From Alnus glutinosa (Eukaryota > Streptophyta > Magnoliopsida > Fagales > Betulaceae), in NCBI RefSeq assembly GCF_958979055.1, contig NC_084889.1, positions 32,553,261 to 32,617,260 of the forward strand: 64,000 nucleotides of DNA, written 5' to 3'. This document shows positions 35,227 to 50,003 of the stretch, piece after piece (position 1 is the stretch's first letter; every line of letters starts with the position of its first letter). The notes below the pieces were generated by a model. The model was not told the DNA's origin. It saw only the letters and a program-made list of their open reading frames with translations, and ran no database searches. The translations under genes were made by a program, and so were the position numbers.

Positions 35227-36603
35227 CCATTCCACCATGCAATTAGCTAGAAATTGACCCTGGCATTTGCTCATGTTGCTGTAATTGTGTCATCTCAGGA
35301 ATGTATTGATATTTGTACTGAGCTCAAGACATTGTGAGAGAACTATTTAGCACCGCATATTTTGTTTGTTCTGTCATACTATCTAAACTTGTTTAGACTG
35401 TATGGCTGGCTATAAAGTAGGATCCAAGAGTGCAAGTGCAAAGAATTGTATGATTCCTAATTAATTATATCAATCATAGAGAAATTACATTGATATTTAT
35501 AGATGCTTATCCTTTCAAAGAATCATCAAGTGAGCTAATGTTTTATGAATGAGGTTTAAGACATCCACTAAAACAAGCATCACTTTGAAGAAAGCCACTC
35601 CCACCTGCCTTTTGTGGCAGGTTGCGAAACCCTTATGGTGCGTTTGAGAATTGAATTTTTTGAACTTAGAATAGAATTCTGATTCATTGCGCGAATTTTG
35701 AAGTTTGACTTTGTGAGAAAAAATTTGAAAAAGTTAAATAAAATATAATTTATTTTTGAAAAAAGTAGAGATGAATAGAGAAGAATTCTGATACAACTCT
35801 GTTGGCAAACAGACCATTAACAATCAGAAAAGAAGTTGTAATTTTTACTGAAAAAGGTGGACATGTTTGTTTGATAACACTTTTTCTTTCTTTTTGTTTT
35901 CTCTTTTCAAAACAAAAACATTAGTAAACAACAAAAAACACAAAATAATCAAAATTATTTTCACCTTTATGTCACATAAAGGCACTTTTTTCAAACAACA
36001 AAACAAAATATACCCTCTAAAAAACATTAACAAATAAATGGATATTGTGCCATAAACTGACTACTGTGGCATATTTTGGACAATGTAAATTGAGAAGCAA
36101 AAGATCAAAACTATGACACAGCTGGATACATGCAAGAACATTGAAGTTTATTATTGCAGATTTTCCATGCAGTCATCAGTTCTAAGAGAATGACCTTGAA
36201 AGCATAAACCGTCCACTGTTCTATCTGTTTTAATATGGCAATAACAAAATTTATAGCAGGAAAAAAAAATATATAAAAATGAACAAAAATATAAAGGAGA
36301 CTTAAGTCACCGACAAACTACTCGAGAGATCCTTCCGCCGTCGTGTGTTTCCTTCGCACATCTGCAGCTTATTAACTCACTTTACATTAATGATTCTCCT
36401 CCTTGCTAGTTGCTACGGCAAACCTGAACTGTACTGAGTGTATTCACAATGCCTGGCTTGCAGTCCATTATGCTGCAGAGTTGACAGAAAAAAAATTTCT
36501 CTGTCATGATTAACTGTATCTTATCACTTCTGTTGTCTCATGCAATACAACCCTGGGCTGTGAACATGGCTGTTGCATCTAAAAGGAAATTCATGATCCG
36601 CCC
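35227..36603. other. Convergent 3' flanks of HHP and REC2-like genes
   Basis: The HHP (plus) and REC2-like (minus) genes end tail to tail here. 3' UTRs are expected on both sides. A short MITE lies at 35636-35816. No further gene. Confidence 0.5.
35636..35816. mobile_element. PIF/Harbinger-like MITE (181 bp)
   Basis: TTA on both sides (35633-35635, 35817-35819). Ends TGGTGCGTTTGAG and, reversed, TGGTCTGTTTGCC; inner inverted words AGAATTCTGAT / AGAATTCTGATAC. Confidence 0.65.
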
Positions 36604-39600
36604 TCAACTTGTAACTTCAACAATCTCAGATTCGCTGTCACTGTAATCTCCCCAACATTTGGTTGGTTTTTCCTCAACCACTGCAATATTGCAAGTTTCT
36701 TTTGCCACAACATTGTCACCAGCAGCAGTGACTGGGACTATATCTGTAGTCTTTTCTTCAACTTCAGGATGATTGTTTTCATTGTCTACAGCTTGATCTT
36801 CTTGCGATTTCTGCTCAATTGGTGGTTTTTCATGTTCAACCTCTGTACATGACTTCTCAGTACTTGCTTCCGCTTCCGCTTCTGCTTCTGCTGCAGCTTC
36901 ATCTTTGTTTTCAACACCATTGTCAACATTTACAACTGGTGGTGATTCTACCGAACTGATTGGAGATACTGGAAATCCATTTTGACTCACTGGAATACCA
37001 TTTACTGATGCTGGATATCCATTTGGTGACACTGGAATACCATTTGGGGACATGGGAAAACCATTTGGAGAAGCCAAATAACCATTTGGAGATAGTGGAT
37101 AGCCATTGGGAACCCAAGGTTGGCCAGGTACAAACTCAGCTGCATGTGGGTTCATTATTAAAGGAGGAGGGCTGAAGTGATTCCCATCTCCATTGTGTTC
37201 GCCATTGTGGAACCCAGCTTTATTGCGTGGAACTCGAGTTCCTGATCTGTTATAGCCACCGGATAGTCGGGGACCATATGGAACCCTCGCTGTTGCTGAT
37301 TGATGAGGTGATCTACGGACAGGATTGACTGTAAGCATAGGAGGAATATTAACTGGTGGGGGCAGAATTCCTCCATGATCTTTGAATCCTGGAACCGAGC
37401 CGAAGACTGGAATTGTGGATGGATTAAATGGAGGTGCAGCAGCAGAAAGTTTCTTGGTTGTCTCCTTTCCGGTTTCTGCTTCATCTTGCTTTTCTCCTTC
37501 AGTTGGCTTTGGCTTAACACCTAAGTCAACATTATTTTCATCTCCATCTGCGACCTTTTCTTCAGAAATGGGGGCATCTTTATCAGGCAAAAGATTTGTG
37601 TTTTCAATTAAAGCAGATCCAGAATCAGGAGAAGTTTCTGAGCAACCATCTGGCCCCACTGTTCCCAACACTTCACTTTTGAAAGTACTGGCCTTCAAAT
37701 CCCGAGAGATATCAGGATTCTCAACTCCGAGAACTGCAACATTTCTAGTTTCTGCTTCAGTGTCTTTAACAGCATCACTCTTTAATTCTACTTTTTCACC
37801 TTCCACTATGATATCTTGAGCAGCACTCTTTACAACCTCAAGGGATTTTGATGCCACAAAGTCAACTTTCTTTTCTCGTTTTTCTTCTTCATTGACCTTG
37901 CCTTTTGTTTCCTCCTTAGAAACCTGTAGATGTTTCCCTCTTTTGGGGTTATCAACTTTTTCTTCCTTTGCGTCCTTTACTGTCGTCACCTCGCTAAGAG
38001 TGGGATCTGTCACAGCTGCCTCCTGGCTAGCCTGAAGATTTTGTTCTTTGGGAAGATTTCCTTTTGGCAACTGTTCTGCCACTGCCTTCACAATTGTTCC
38101 AGGTGGAGCCAAAGCAACTTCTTTGTAGGAGAAAAGTTTTCCAGCCGCCTGAACACTGATCGGACTTGCCGCAGGAGCAGACTTAGCAACTTGATCAGTG
38201 GAAGCTGGGGTAGCAGGGGCCGACTTTGGGTTGGCTAATTTCTCTGCCCCACTAGTTGAGTTGCTAGAGTTATTCAACTTAGGACTGAAGCTTGCACTCT
38301 TGGCCAACTTCTTTGTAACAGGTGGAGCAGGTCCAGTTGAAGAAACAGGCTCATTTTGGGTTGTTCTTGGGGATGCGAAATTAGCAGACTTTCCACGGTA
38401 TCTTGATGATGGGGGTACATTCATGAAGTTCGTATTTAGTTTTGCTAGGCTTGGCCTCCTTGAACTAGAAGACTTGCGAGCTGTAAGTGAGCGACCTTTA
38501 GGAACGGCTTCTTGCCATCCTTCATCAGAGGTGTCATCTTGCGCCACATCATCATTTGTTATCAGTACTGATTGATCAGAAAGGCTTGAATCAGGTTTGT
38601 CGTCTCTAGGTTCTTCAAACTGAGCTTCGGCTGTGTTTTCTTTGTCACTTGAATTTTCTGCAATGGGATAACTTGGCGATAAAATTTCATCCTTCTGATA
38701 TTCATCTGAGACTGTTTCCCAGTTTTGGCCTGGTTTGCCTTTAATCTGTATGATGAAGGGAAATCAGATTATTTTGGCAATGAGAAAAAAGTACGATGAG
38801 AAGATAAAAGAAAACTAGGGTTAAGTTGGTAGCTTTTTGACCTTGGCACGAGCTTTCTTTTGGGCCTCTCTCGCTTTCATATCTGCATCTGGTGTTATAT
38901 AATCCAAAAGGTCCGATACACTAATCCCAAAAAAAAAAAAAACAGAGATATTGAATGTAATTGTTGAATTCAATATAAATTGGAAAAATTAAAAAAGAAA
39001 AAAAGAAAAAAAGAAAAAGAATCTTTCAGATAAAAGTCATCACATAGTTCGTTTGCCAAATTTAATTTGATTAATTTTGAAAAGTTTGTGTAGGAGTAAC
39101 TTCAGTTCAACATTTCAACACATGCATTAAAATCTTCCATGGGTTTCTAATTACATCAACAATGATGATGGGCCTGGCAACAACAACACAACCATCAACA
39201 GCAGAAAGAAACGTACAGTGTGGCCAAAAGCATACAGTAATGAACTGCTGGAAGCCTTTCAAACACAATTATTAATAAAGTTTGACCGACCAACCATGCA
39301 TTAGGTATGACCAGGAGCGAAGCAAGAGCTTTAAAGGGGCCAAGCACCACCCTCCCCCCTCCCATCCAAAAACAAAAAAGAAAAAAGGAAAAAGAAATTT
39401 CTGGCTCAACCTCTGAGCGTGACTACTGAATCATCACACAATCATGACAAAAGATCTCCATTATCTTATCAATTAGGCAATGAATAGCATTGACATGTAA
39501 GCAAAACCTTGGAACATAGAATGAGCAGATTGAGTGTACATATATTAAGTGACCGACAACAATCCTTTGGGCTCTTTACCATTAGATGAAAGATATCAGT

Positions 39601-42600
39601 TGAACAATATGGACAGAAACAATTATTCTGCTTGTAATTATTACCTTAAATGACCTTTGCTGGAGATTGAGGCATCTGGTTTTGGGGTACCATGGCGTGC
39701 TGCTTCTTGTTGCTCCAGAGCCTTGGACTCAAAGTACTCAAGCCATGCAGCAGCATCCTACAGAAGTTTATTGCATACAGATATGAGGAACAATGATCAG
39801 TACATAAATTGACAGTCAAGCATCAAATGCTAAACAAAATACTACCTGTGTTCGTAGATCCTCAGACCCTAGTTTGGCCTGCAGTATCTGTAGGGTAGTC
39901 TGTTCATGCTGAACACTTAAGGAGTATGCCTCCATCAAAGAGAGAGCAATTGCTATTGCATGATAACTGGCAGCAGTCTGAACAAGCGAGAATTATTGTT
40001 AAACATGCAAGGGTACAAGTCATCAATGACTGTTCCAAACAAGTATACACAGATATTGTCAGTCCTAAATTTAAGATATTGGGAATATGAACGTAAGGGA
40101 GCTAACTGACTATCACCAAATCCATTTAAATATAAATACTCTTATAAAATATTAAACATATTTTAGTTCCCAAATTATCATTATTTTCAAATCATGGGTT
40201 GGTAGGTTGGGTTACTTGGGTAGTTTACGATCTTATAGAACATTAGGCATTGAGCATTTTGCTTTGATTTGGCTAATTGAATGCCTCAAAATGAAATTTC
40301 AAATTTGAATGTAATCATAGTTAGTTAGGTCAGTGATAAGTTTCATAATAACAAACATATTACGGTCAATATAGTGAACCTTGACCCACACAAACTTTAC
40401 CCATTCTAGCTATACTATCAAATTCATTTTCCCAATTTTGTTTAGTGTTCCAAAAAGAGTCTATAAATCATTGAAGAAATCAGAGTTTGTTAAATCATAG
40501 TTAAGCAGGTAATTAAAGATTATTATTCTCTGGTCATATTCAACATAATAGGACATAACTAATGAATTTAATTATAAGTTGACATCGCATACCAATGAAT
40601 TTATTAAGTGCCCGAGTCCAATAAGGATTCCCAAAATTTTGCTATACTCTTACCGGTTTTTCTTGTAGTTTGAGTTAATTTACAATGTCGTATGTTCAAA
40701 TAGAAAGGAGTGGAACATTGGCTATTGAGCAGTTTGTTTTTCCTCTATGACCTTTTTTTCTTGGTAAGTATTTTCCTCCCTGACCCAGTGTTTGGATTCC
40801 AATGCTTTTGTTCATTCAATAGATACAAAATTATATCCAACATCAGAACGTTGATCATATACAGTTTCAACTTGGATATCTGGATGTGGCGTAAGAGCAC
40901 GACTAATAGTTGTAACATTACATTTACCTACTTTTAAAATTCTTCCCTAATGCACGCGCGCTTGGGAGAGAGAGAGAGAGAGAGAGAGTTAACCTGTATA
41001 TGATCAGCCCCAAGTAGTTTTTGGTTACATTTCAATGCCTCATGGAGATACCTAAGAGCAACATGGACGTTCCCCAAACCTTCTTCCATCATTGCTACAT
41101 TGATGTAAGTGGCAGCAGTATTCGGATGAGAAGGCCCACATGTTAAGTGCAAGAGATAAAGAGCACGATTGACGTACCTAGAATTAGCAAGTGAGAATAA
41201 TTATTCATGTTTTCTCATAATGATATCCCCTTGATGCAGCTCAAAATATGATTATATAACTCAATTGGAACTAGTTTATAAAAAGAAATTGTGTTCTCTA
41301 CTTGTATACCCATGTGCTGTGCTCCTTGCTTCCATAATATACCCCTCTCTAATTTTCGATGTGTTTGCTACACGGCATGATTTGCTTAACATAAGGATAT
41401 AGCAGATCACATATTTAGTTCTCTGCCATGTATTTCTCTTGATTCTCCTTGCTCATACACTTAGGGACGTGAATACTGTCATTTAAAATTTTTATCATTC
41501 ATTTTGCATGTTAACATTTATTGTATATTTAGATTTTTAAATCAAGTTAACATTTAAGCCTCTCCAAGGACACATTTCAGTAACCTCAAACAAGAAGGTT
41601 CACTTTTAACTACTAAAGGAGTTATGGAAGCCTCTGATTATATAATTGAGACGAAAGTATCAATGGGTTATCTTGATGCTATCTTTCCATGAAGTGAAAC
41701 AGATGAGATCCCTTTTTTAACTCTTCAAGGTTTACTAAACTTTTATTATAATTACTATCTATCTTCTTCTTTTTTTGTTACAACTTCCTTGCAGGTGATA
41801 AGAGACTGAAAATGATCCATATTTTGAGTGCATATCGTCATATAGTAAGCCCACTGAACAGTTACAGAGTGATCATTTGAAGCTAAGATCTTTTCACTTA
41901 AACAGGTGCAATAACATATCGCAAAAGAAAAGAAAAGAAATTGAAGCTAAGAGAATGGGATTTGAAAGTACACTAGAAAAGATATGATGGAAACAAACAG
42001 AATAGCATGGAATAGTTTATGGTAGTTCCCAATATTAATGAACTAGGTGCATCATGCATATAGTCAAATACCAGTGTGCAAAGATGTTCCTAATACTAGA
42101 AAGCAATGAAAACATGACAAGGATAGCCGCCATAATATTAAGTCAGCTAGGAAAAATATTATTGGTAACTATGAAAGCATACTTCAAGGCCAACTCTGTG
42201 TGCTGAAGTCGATAGTAAAAAACAGCTAGATCTCCATAACTTTTCATTGTATCAGGGTGATCGAGTCCAAGCTCTCTCTCATTAATATCCAATGCTTTTT
42301 GCTGATAAATGGTTGCCTAAACAAGGAAAACAAGGTCAATAAATTAAATAAGTCTGAAGCTGACATTACCTGTCAAACAGTAATTACATAATTTACATGG
42401 GAGCATCCATCAAACATGTTCAAATCTTGAAGGTTATACTTAAGATTAAGATAGATAAATTAATCTAGAATAAATACCTTTTATTCTCAAATTTATTATT
42501 TTCTGTAAGTTTTACTTCACAAATCATAAAGTATAAACAATCATGTAAAGCTCATGCTTTAGAGTTAAAATGTACTTGGAACATGCTTGTAATTTTAGGT

Positions 42601-43628
42601 AAGTTGGCTTGGTGCATGCTTCGGATCTATATTTTATCATGTACCCCAAAAGAAACAACAGATTACAAACCAATCGTTATAGAGCTCCATATTTTCCAGC
42701 AAACTTTGCCAAACTCTGTAAAGCTACTTTGGTTTTATGTGAAGGAAATATATTCTTAAAATATAATGCTGAGGAGTTTCCTTCCAATATCCTATCAACA
42801 GTCAACATAAGGAAAATCCTTGACACATTGTTATAATATATATATAAAATAAAGTCATAAAATCTTACATTAGAAGAACATGGGTAACTTTACCTTTTTT
42901 CTTTTCCTCTATTTGACATTGAGCATGTGTGTGTGTTTAATATATAGTAAACCTGTATCTAGGAGAATTGTTTATATCACAAAGGGTGTGGTATCGAATA
43001 AATCAATGCCAAGAGTCAAGAACCAAGATCCATCTTGTTTCTTTTTCACACAGATTTGAATCGTTGTTTCGGATGGTAATATGGACTAGCAGTATCATTT
43101 TTAACATATCAAGAAATTAGAACTATATTTGAATCAATGCTTGTTATTTCGTATCATAATTCTAAAGAGAAAAGCAAAATAAAACCAAACATGTCGGGTA
43201 GGTTGGTGACTCTGTCAACATCTGTCACATATACAGCATTAGTATGTTTGTTAATTGAAATTTCATGTCATATTGACCCAAATAATAACTATAGCAATAA
43301 AATCAAGATGCAAAGTGAACCAGACAAGACATAAAATATGCCAGCATATATCACTAGTCATACAATCCACGCATAGAAATATGCATGTACTTCAAGCATA
43401 TACCTGATTAAAATCCCCTGTATGGTAGAGAACTACAGCCAGAAGACTATATGCTCCAGCTGTCATTCGATGATAAGGACCACAGACAGACACAAGTTTT
43501 GAGAGTGCCTTCAAAATTCCAAATGAAATAATAGCTCATTAACTGGAAATTTATTTAAGAAAAGAAAAAAAAAATGAAAGACAAATAGGACAAAAAAGAA
43601 GAAGTTTTTCAATACCTTCGTGCCATAA

Positions 43629-43660
<32 letters not shown>

Positions 43661-46600
43661 GGAAGTTTTGGAAGACTCCAACAATGTACGCCCGTCAGCA
43701 GAGGAACATGCAACATGCTGTGGGAAGAAGTCAACATTGTCAAAGTACTTCTAGAATCCTAAAGAGAATTGGAATTCCCAGTTTTAACGTGAACAATGGA
43801 TTATATGTTACCTTGTAAACGGGGACCATGCTAATGATATCTGACTTCCTAAAAGGTAATGCACTGTCCATATCATAGTCCCTAGGAACAAGCTCAAGTC
43901 CAACCTGACAAAAGATGAATCCATTTAAAGCTGGAGACAAAAAAAAAAAAAAAAAAATCACTTTGAGGGAAGATGGATTATAATGATGGAATCTAATTTG
44001 AACCTTGTGGCACAGCCCACGGATAATGGCAAACTTTCTCAGATCCTCACAGCTTTCACATTTCCAATGCCAACCAAACCTCTTCAAAAGGAATGCTTCC
44101 ACCCACTTCCATTTTAACTTGTCATCGTTAGTAATATCCACATCAGCGTTTTCAAGTGATGGTGTTCCTAATAATAAATTTAAACACGATGCTATTGACA
44201 CAGCCAAGTCAGCGACATTATCAACTGCTGCAACAACAGCTTGCAATATGTGCTTGTAGGCTCGAACAACCATCTCATGTATACAGAGTGATTGAACATG
44301 AGGAAGCTTATCTGCAAGTTCAACCTGCATTGATAGAACAAAAATAAGCTTCGACAGTCTCAAACCTTGTAAATATATAATTCTTTTGAGACATCTCAGC
44401 ATGAGAGTTGGCAGAACTTGTTGCGTCATTGACAAAGGTGACAAGATTGAGCAGAACTTATACGGTTTCATGTGTAAACATAGGAAGATAAGAGGAAAAA
44501 CAACATAGAAGAACCGATTTACTATGTGGAGAGCGATAAATAAAGGAAACTAAATTTGCAGAAACTTCAGTGACTCAAGTCCTTAAAAATCAATTTCACA
44601 CAAGGAAGAAATTATAGGTATTGAGAACTTGATACTTTAACCTTGTCCCGTCCAAAGTTATATTATTGATAATTGTTGAAGTGTTAGTTAAATGATTAAA
44701 TTTGCCTTGTCCTATTAGCTTAAGCTTTTTGAAATAAGTGGTGATTTAATATGGTAACAAAACAAAGGTACTGAGTTCAAATATTGACTCTACAGTTTAT
44801 CCCTTCATTTCAAATAAAATAATCCACGTGTTGTTTGGTCCCGCATGTGAGAGAGAGTGTTAAGTATTAATTAAATGATTAAATTTACTCATTCATATTA
44901 TCTTAAGTTTTTGGGATAATTGGTGATTTAACAATAACAATATACTAAGGGCCTTCTCTGACATTTACTTTGTTTTTGTTAGTTAGATCCAATAACAATT
45001 GTTGACTTTGTGTAGGTTTGGTGGCAAACTGGAGTAGCATGTATCAGTGTAGGTGCAAATGTGCAGTTGGAACATGAATAATAGTCAAATAGAAAAATGA
45101 TTTCCAACCCAAAAAAAAAAAGAGGCAACCCAATCATCATGAAAATGGCGGAAGAAGAAGTAACAGAAATTTAAAATGAAACTAATAATATAAAGTAATT
45201 ACCACACGCCCTAAGGAACACATTTGCAAACCCCTGGTATGCATAAAATCTGTCAACGTTCTTCCATCAACTGGTGAAAGTTCAAGGGACCCAAAATCTG
45301 CCACCTAATAAATTTGAAGTCACAACCATCAAATAAATTAAGTCAAACACCTCAGGGCGAAAGAAGATTTTGATATTTCAGGAACTAACCAGCTTTGGAA
45401 GTGCAGTATCAGTATAGTATTTATGAGCCATTTCAGTCAACTCCTCAGGCAGCTGGAAATATGAAGGCACCAGACCACATATGAATTAGAAAGGCTACAT
45501 GAGATGAAGCAACAAGAAAAACTGTATTTCACAAGCGTGTATCAAGAAGAATGCTCAATACCGAAATCTTCAGTTCTTGGAAATGAGTTTCAAAACTATA
45601 TAGATCAAATTGGGTTAACTAGTTATTCTCGGGTGAACGCAGCTGGCAAACCTTATGATGAAGACCGGTCTCTGATTCTTTAAGGCGTAAATATGCTGGT
45701 TCAGGAAGTAGCTTTTTCCACATCATTTCCTTCTCCTTATCTTGTTTCTCCAATTCCTGCTGATTATTGTTTATGTCAAGGTTGTTATTCATAGAAACTT
45801 CCTTCCCCAGTTCAGCTTTGCTGCTTTTGACGTCTGTTTTCTTCTTTATCTCCTTAAGCAGTCCTCCTTGCTTCCCAAGGCCCTTTACAGCTGGCTCAGG
45901 CTTAGCTTCTTCAGCTTTCTTAGACTCAGTTTTCCCTGAAGCTTGGTTTTGCAAATGTTGCACCCAACATGCTCCGAGCTCCCATCTGATAGACCTAGTC
46001 TGTTTAGTGGGCTCTTCCTGAAACTTCAGCAAACTTTCTTCTAATACTTTCCTAACCAAAGACCTAGCAGCACGTAAACTTTCAGTATCTGCACTCTGTA
46101 CTCGTTGACTTGTACTAGATGATTGAGGCGTGGATGGCTTGTGTAATAGCATTCTCAAGCTGAAAGGTAATTCATAAACAAAAAGTATGTCAATCACTCA
46201 TAATACCATCAAGGCTGCTAAATTCTTAACAGTGAGTATATAGAATACACAATTTATTTCTGAACAAAGTAAGAGGCGTCCCAAAAAAATAAGCAGACAA
46301 TTGATTCTGCACTTTGGTCCCATTAATTACACAAATGAATAACGAGCCCAAGATAGATTGACTGACCTGTTGACATTCAAGGCATTGGCACCTCCTTCAG
46401 GCTGGTCCTCAATGTCAATGTCCTGGGGAATAGGAACACCCTCCCAATTCACCTCAGCTGAAACTTTCACAACAGCTGTATAGCCACAATGTCTAACGAC
46501 CACAACACTTAAAGTAAAAGTATCCTACAAGACCAAAAGATGACCTCAGCAACTAAGATAACATGTTTTGACAACTTAATTTATCTAATCTATTTACTCA

Positions 46601-49600
46601 CATGAACAGTAGCACTCTCATCAGCAGTTATGCCTTTAAGTATATTTCTCCGAGTAAGCTCTTCCTGTGACATTCCAAGAACTTGACTCCCATCATGTTT
46701 GTAATCCAACTTCGTGCTTGCATCAGGTACATCTCTTGTCACCTTAATAATTAAATCTCCAACCCTTTCCTCATGCAAGGTTGAAATGGTGGGATTATTT
46801 AAAGAGCATTGATTACTGTCAATAAGATGCTTGATTGCTGCAACAGCTTTAAAGACTGACACGTCGACAAATAAACTGTGAAGCAGAAAGGCTTTCCGAT
46901 CTCGAATTTGCCTTTCTTCTGCCGTTTTACAAGGCATCGCTGCCAGAATGGCAAACTCCTTTGCCCACTGTCTGTAATCATGTTTTCCATCTCTTCCAAG
47001 CCCACCGCCATTTCCTCCCCAGTTTTCGTCTTCCATGGGAAGTGGCGGGAAAACAGATGGGTTATCGGCAACAACTGGGGGGACAACCCATGTATTTGCC
47101 CGAAAACCGTAAGGAAGATTGCCAAACTGAAAAAAGAAAAAAAAAGAAACAAGAAAAAGTGTGAATGTAAAATCACTGATTATTATCAATGTGTGGAGGG
47201 TACATAGCGAGAAATACATACTTTATTATGCTCTGTGAAAGCTTTCATAAGGCCTTTGTACGCCTGCAAGCAAAAGATCAGTTTGATGACTACTTTAGCT
47301 TATAATAAAAAATGAACACTATAGACATACATGCAGAGAAAAACCAAACAAAAAGACAGAATAAATAAGAAAAGCAAGTATAGTTGAGAAAACACAAAAA
47401 AATGGAAATCATTTTAAACTTACGGCATCAAAAGCCCTGCTTATCTGCTGCAGCAAACCAACCAAAGAGTGACTGAGAAGAATGTGTTTCCCAGTAGGGT
47501 AGAACCCCTTTCTGGAAGCAACAATTGTCGTTGGCTTCCCACTGCAAACTCGAACCTTCACAGTTACAATTACACACCCATACCAAACAAAAACATGTGT
47601 TAGTCAACCACGGGTGCCAATGAGTTCAGTGGATCAAAAGTATAACCAGTTTCACAGCTATAAAACTAAAACAATGAAATGGGGTGGGGGGCCTCACATC
47701 AATTTGAAAGAAATCATCTTCTGCTTTATCTTCAAGGAAGGGACGAGTAGATCTTCGAATGTCTGCAAAGCGAAACCGAAACACAATCAACAAAGAAGCC
47801 TCATGTTGAGCTGTGAAAAGGCAATCATGCATTGCATGTTCGAGTTGTTACATTAAACCACAAAAATCCCATCAACATTTTCAGGTAAACGAAATCGACA
47901 GGGAAAAGAACCTCATTAGAAATGCTCGAAATACTCAAAACTTTACGAAAAAGAATAGCAAACTAACTTGACCACAAATTTGTCAAGCACATGCATGAAA
48001 TTCGACATGCAAAGAGCTCATTTGCTATTAAATCACTACTTATTCCAAAAGCTTAAGCCGATAGAAAAAGATGAATGTAAACATTTATTTTATATTATAA
48101 TACTCCCTTTCACATTGGGCTCAAACTCACCCCGGAATTACATAAGCTCAACACGTGAATTATTTAATTGAAATAAGAAGTGAATCACATAGTCAAGGTT
48201 TGAAGTAAGGACATTTGACTTTGATACCAATTTTAAATCATCAATTATTCCATATACTCAAACTAATAAGAAGAGACTTATTTTATATTCTAACCGACAT
48301 CGCCACATAAATGATTAAGCCACGTAAATTTGTATAAAACTCGGTGTATTTCTGGCACTACGCTACATGAATGAAGCTTAGGAAAATATCGTTCATTAAC
48401 CACACATGCATAGAAGAAAAGGAACATAAATTCCAAAACTCCAAAAACAAACAAAACTCAGAGTCCACAGAGACATTTCCACAAACAGTTACATGCACAC
48501 AAACGAGAAAGCGAAGATAACTCACAATGCACCGGCGGCGTGAGATGCGAGAAAGAGAAGAATTCGTAGAACTGGCCGAGCCTCGGCGGCGGGTACATCG
48601 ACACGGCCGCCACGTCGGCTCGCTCGGTCCCATCGGGGCCGCTCTTGTTGGGCACGGGGCCGCCAACTCGCTGGGCCCCGCCCGGTTTCTTGTGGGTCGG
48701 ATCTTCACCATGGTCTGAGCTCAGGCTCTGAGAAGGCTCGGCCTCCGCTGGACCGGGCTCTTTGGACTGGGCCGCTCGGCCCGAAGTCTTGGGCGAAGAG
48801 GACGCGGGACCAAACGAGTTGGTGCAGGCCACAATATCGAGGAGTCGCCTGATGTGAGCGATTGCAAGGTCTTCTGTATAGTCCTCTGCATAAAAACACA
48901 AAAGAAAAGGGCTCAAAAAAAAATATTATCCAAGTTTTGATGGATTTTCTACTACGTATAATTCTTTCTATATGAATTTTAATTTTTCAATCAAATAATT
49001 AAATAAAATGATTATAAAATAAATTATCTTAAATTCAACAACTATGGACCGTTGACTACCTTCGACAATGGAGAGGTGGCAGGGTTTGAGGGAGAGGATG
49101 TCCACCGAATCCTTCAGCCGGGGTCCTTTCACCTGCTCAATAGTAAAATGAGATGAAGTTAACCGTTTTGGACGTTATTTTCGTTACATGTTCCGACGTG
49201 GATTATCCACTTCAGCATTGGCCCAATCTAACAAAGAATTACCTTATAAATCTAAATTTTCGAAAAATAATTAATTTAGCAATATTCATAATTCGATCTA
49301 AAAAAGGCAAATATGGACCTTACAAAAATAAATAAAGAAAGTGGGGTCCACGGATACATATGTTAACAAAAAGTACAAGAGGTGAAAGCAAAGAGTACCT
49401 CATGGGATAAGGAGAAGTTGGTCAAATGACACGTCTCGACATGGACTCCTAACAGCTTCCTCACATCTAGAATCCTGTCAGTGGAGATTCCCTGCACCCC
49501 AAATTTAAATACAAAAATTAAATAAATTGAGATAAAATTCTAAAAAATAGAAAGAGTTTCAGAAAAAAAAAATGAAAAAAAAAAGAAAAAGAAAAAGAAA

Positions 49601-49963
49601 AAAAGAAGAAGAAGAATAAGAGGGAAGGCTAATACTGAGGATTGTACGTAATACAATACTAGTATAACATGTCATTCACGTAGAGCAACAAACAGACAGA
49701 AAGGTATAATACATTAGCATTATAATTGATGGATGTCCAAACCTTGAGGGTCACTTGTGAGTCTTCTGGTGTTTCAATTGTAATCTCAATTATATTGGGC
49801 AAAACTGCATACAAGCATGAAAGTTTGATTAGAAACAAAAAGGTGGAAGAGCAGCCAAATTTGAGCTCAACTTTCAGATGCAAAGAACAATTATATGACA
49901 TATATAGAACCTTATCTTTTGGAGAAGTAATTAATCCAAAAAGAAGAAGAACTAAGTTGTGTG

Positions 49964-50003
<40 letters not shown>

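Noticed and set aside
37382..38575. Long plus-strand frames (up to 145 codons)
   Set aside because: Antisense shadows of the large last exon of the REC2-like gene.
48458..48916. REC2-like exon 5 read through past 48526
   Set aside because: Family alignment needs the donor at 48525/48526 (CATT/GTGAG) followed by YIRRSTRP at 47762; the read-through tail is intronic.
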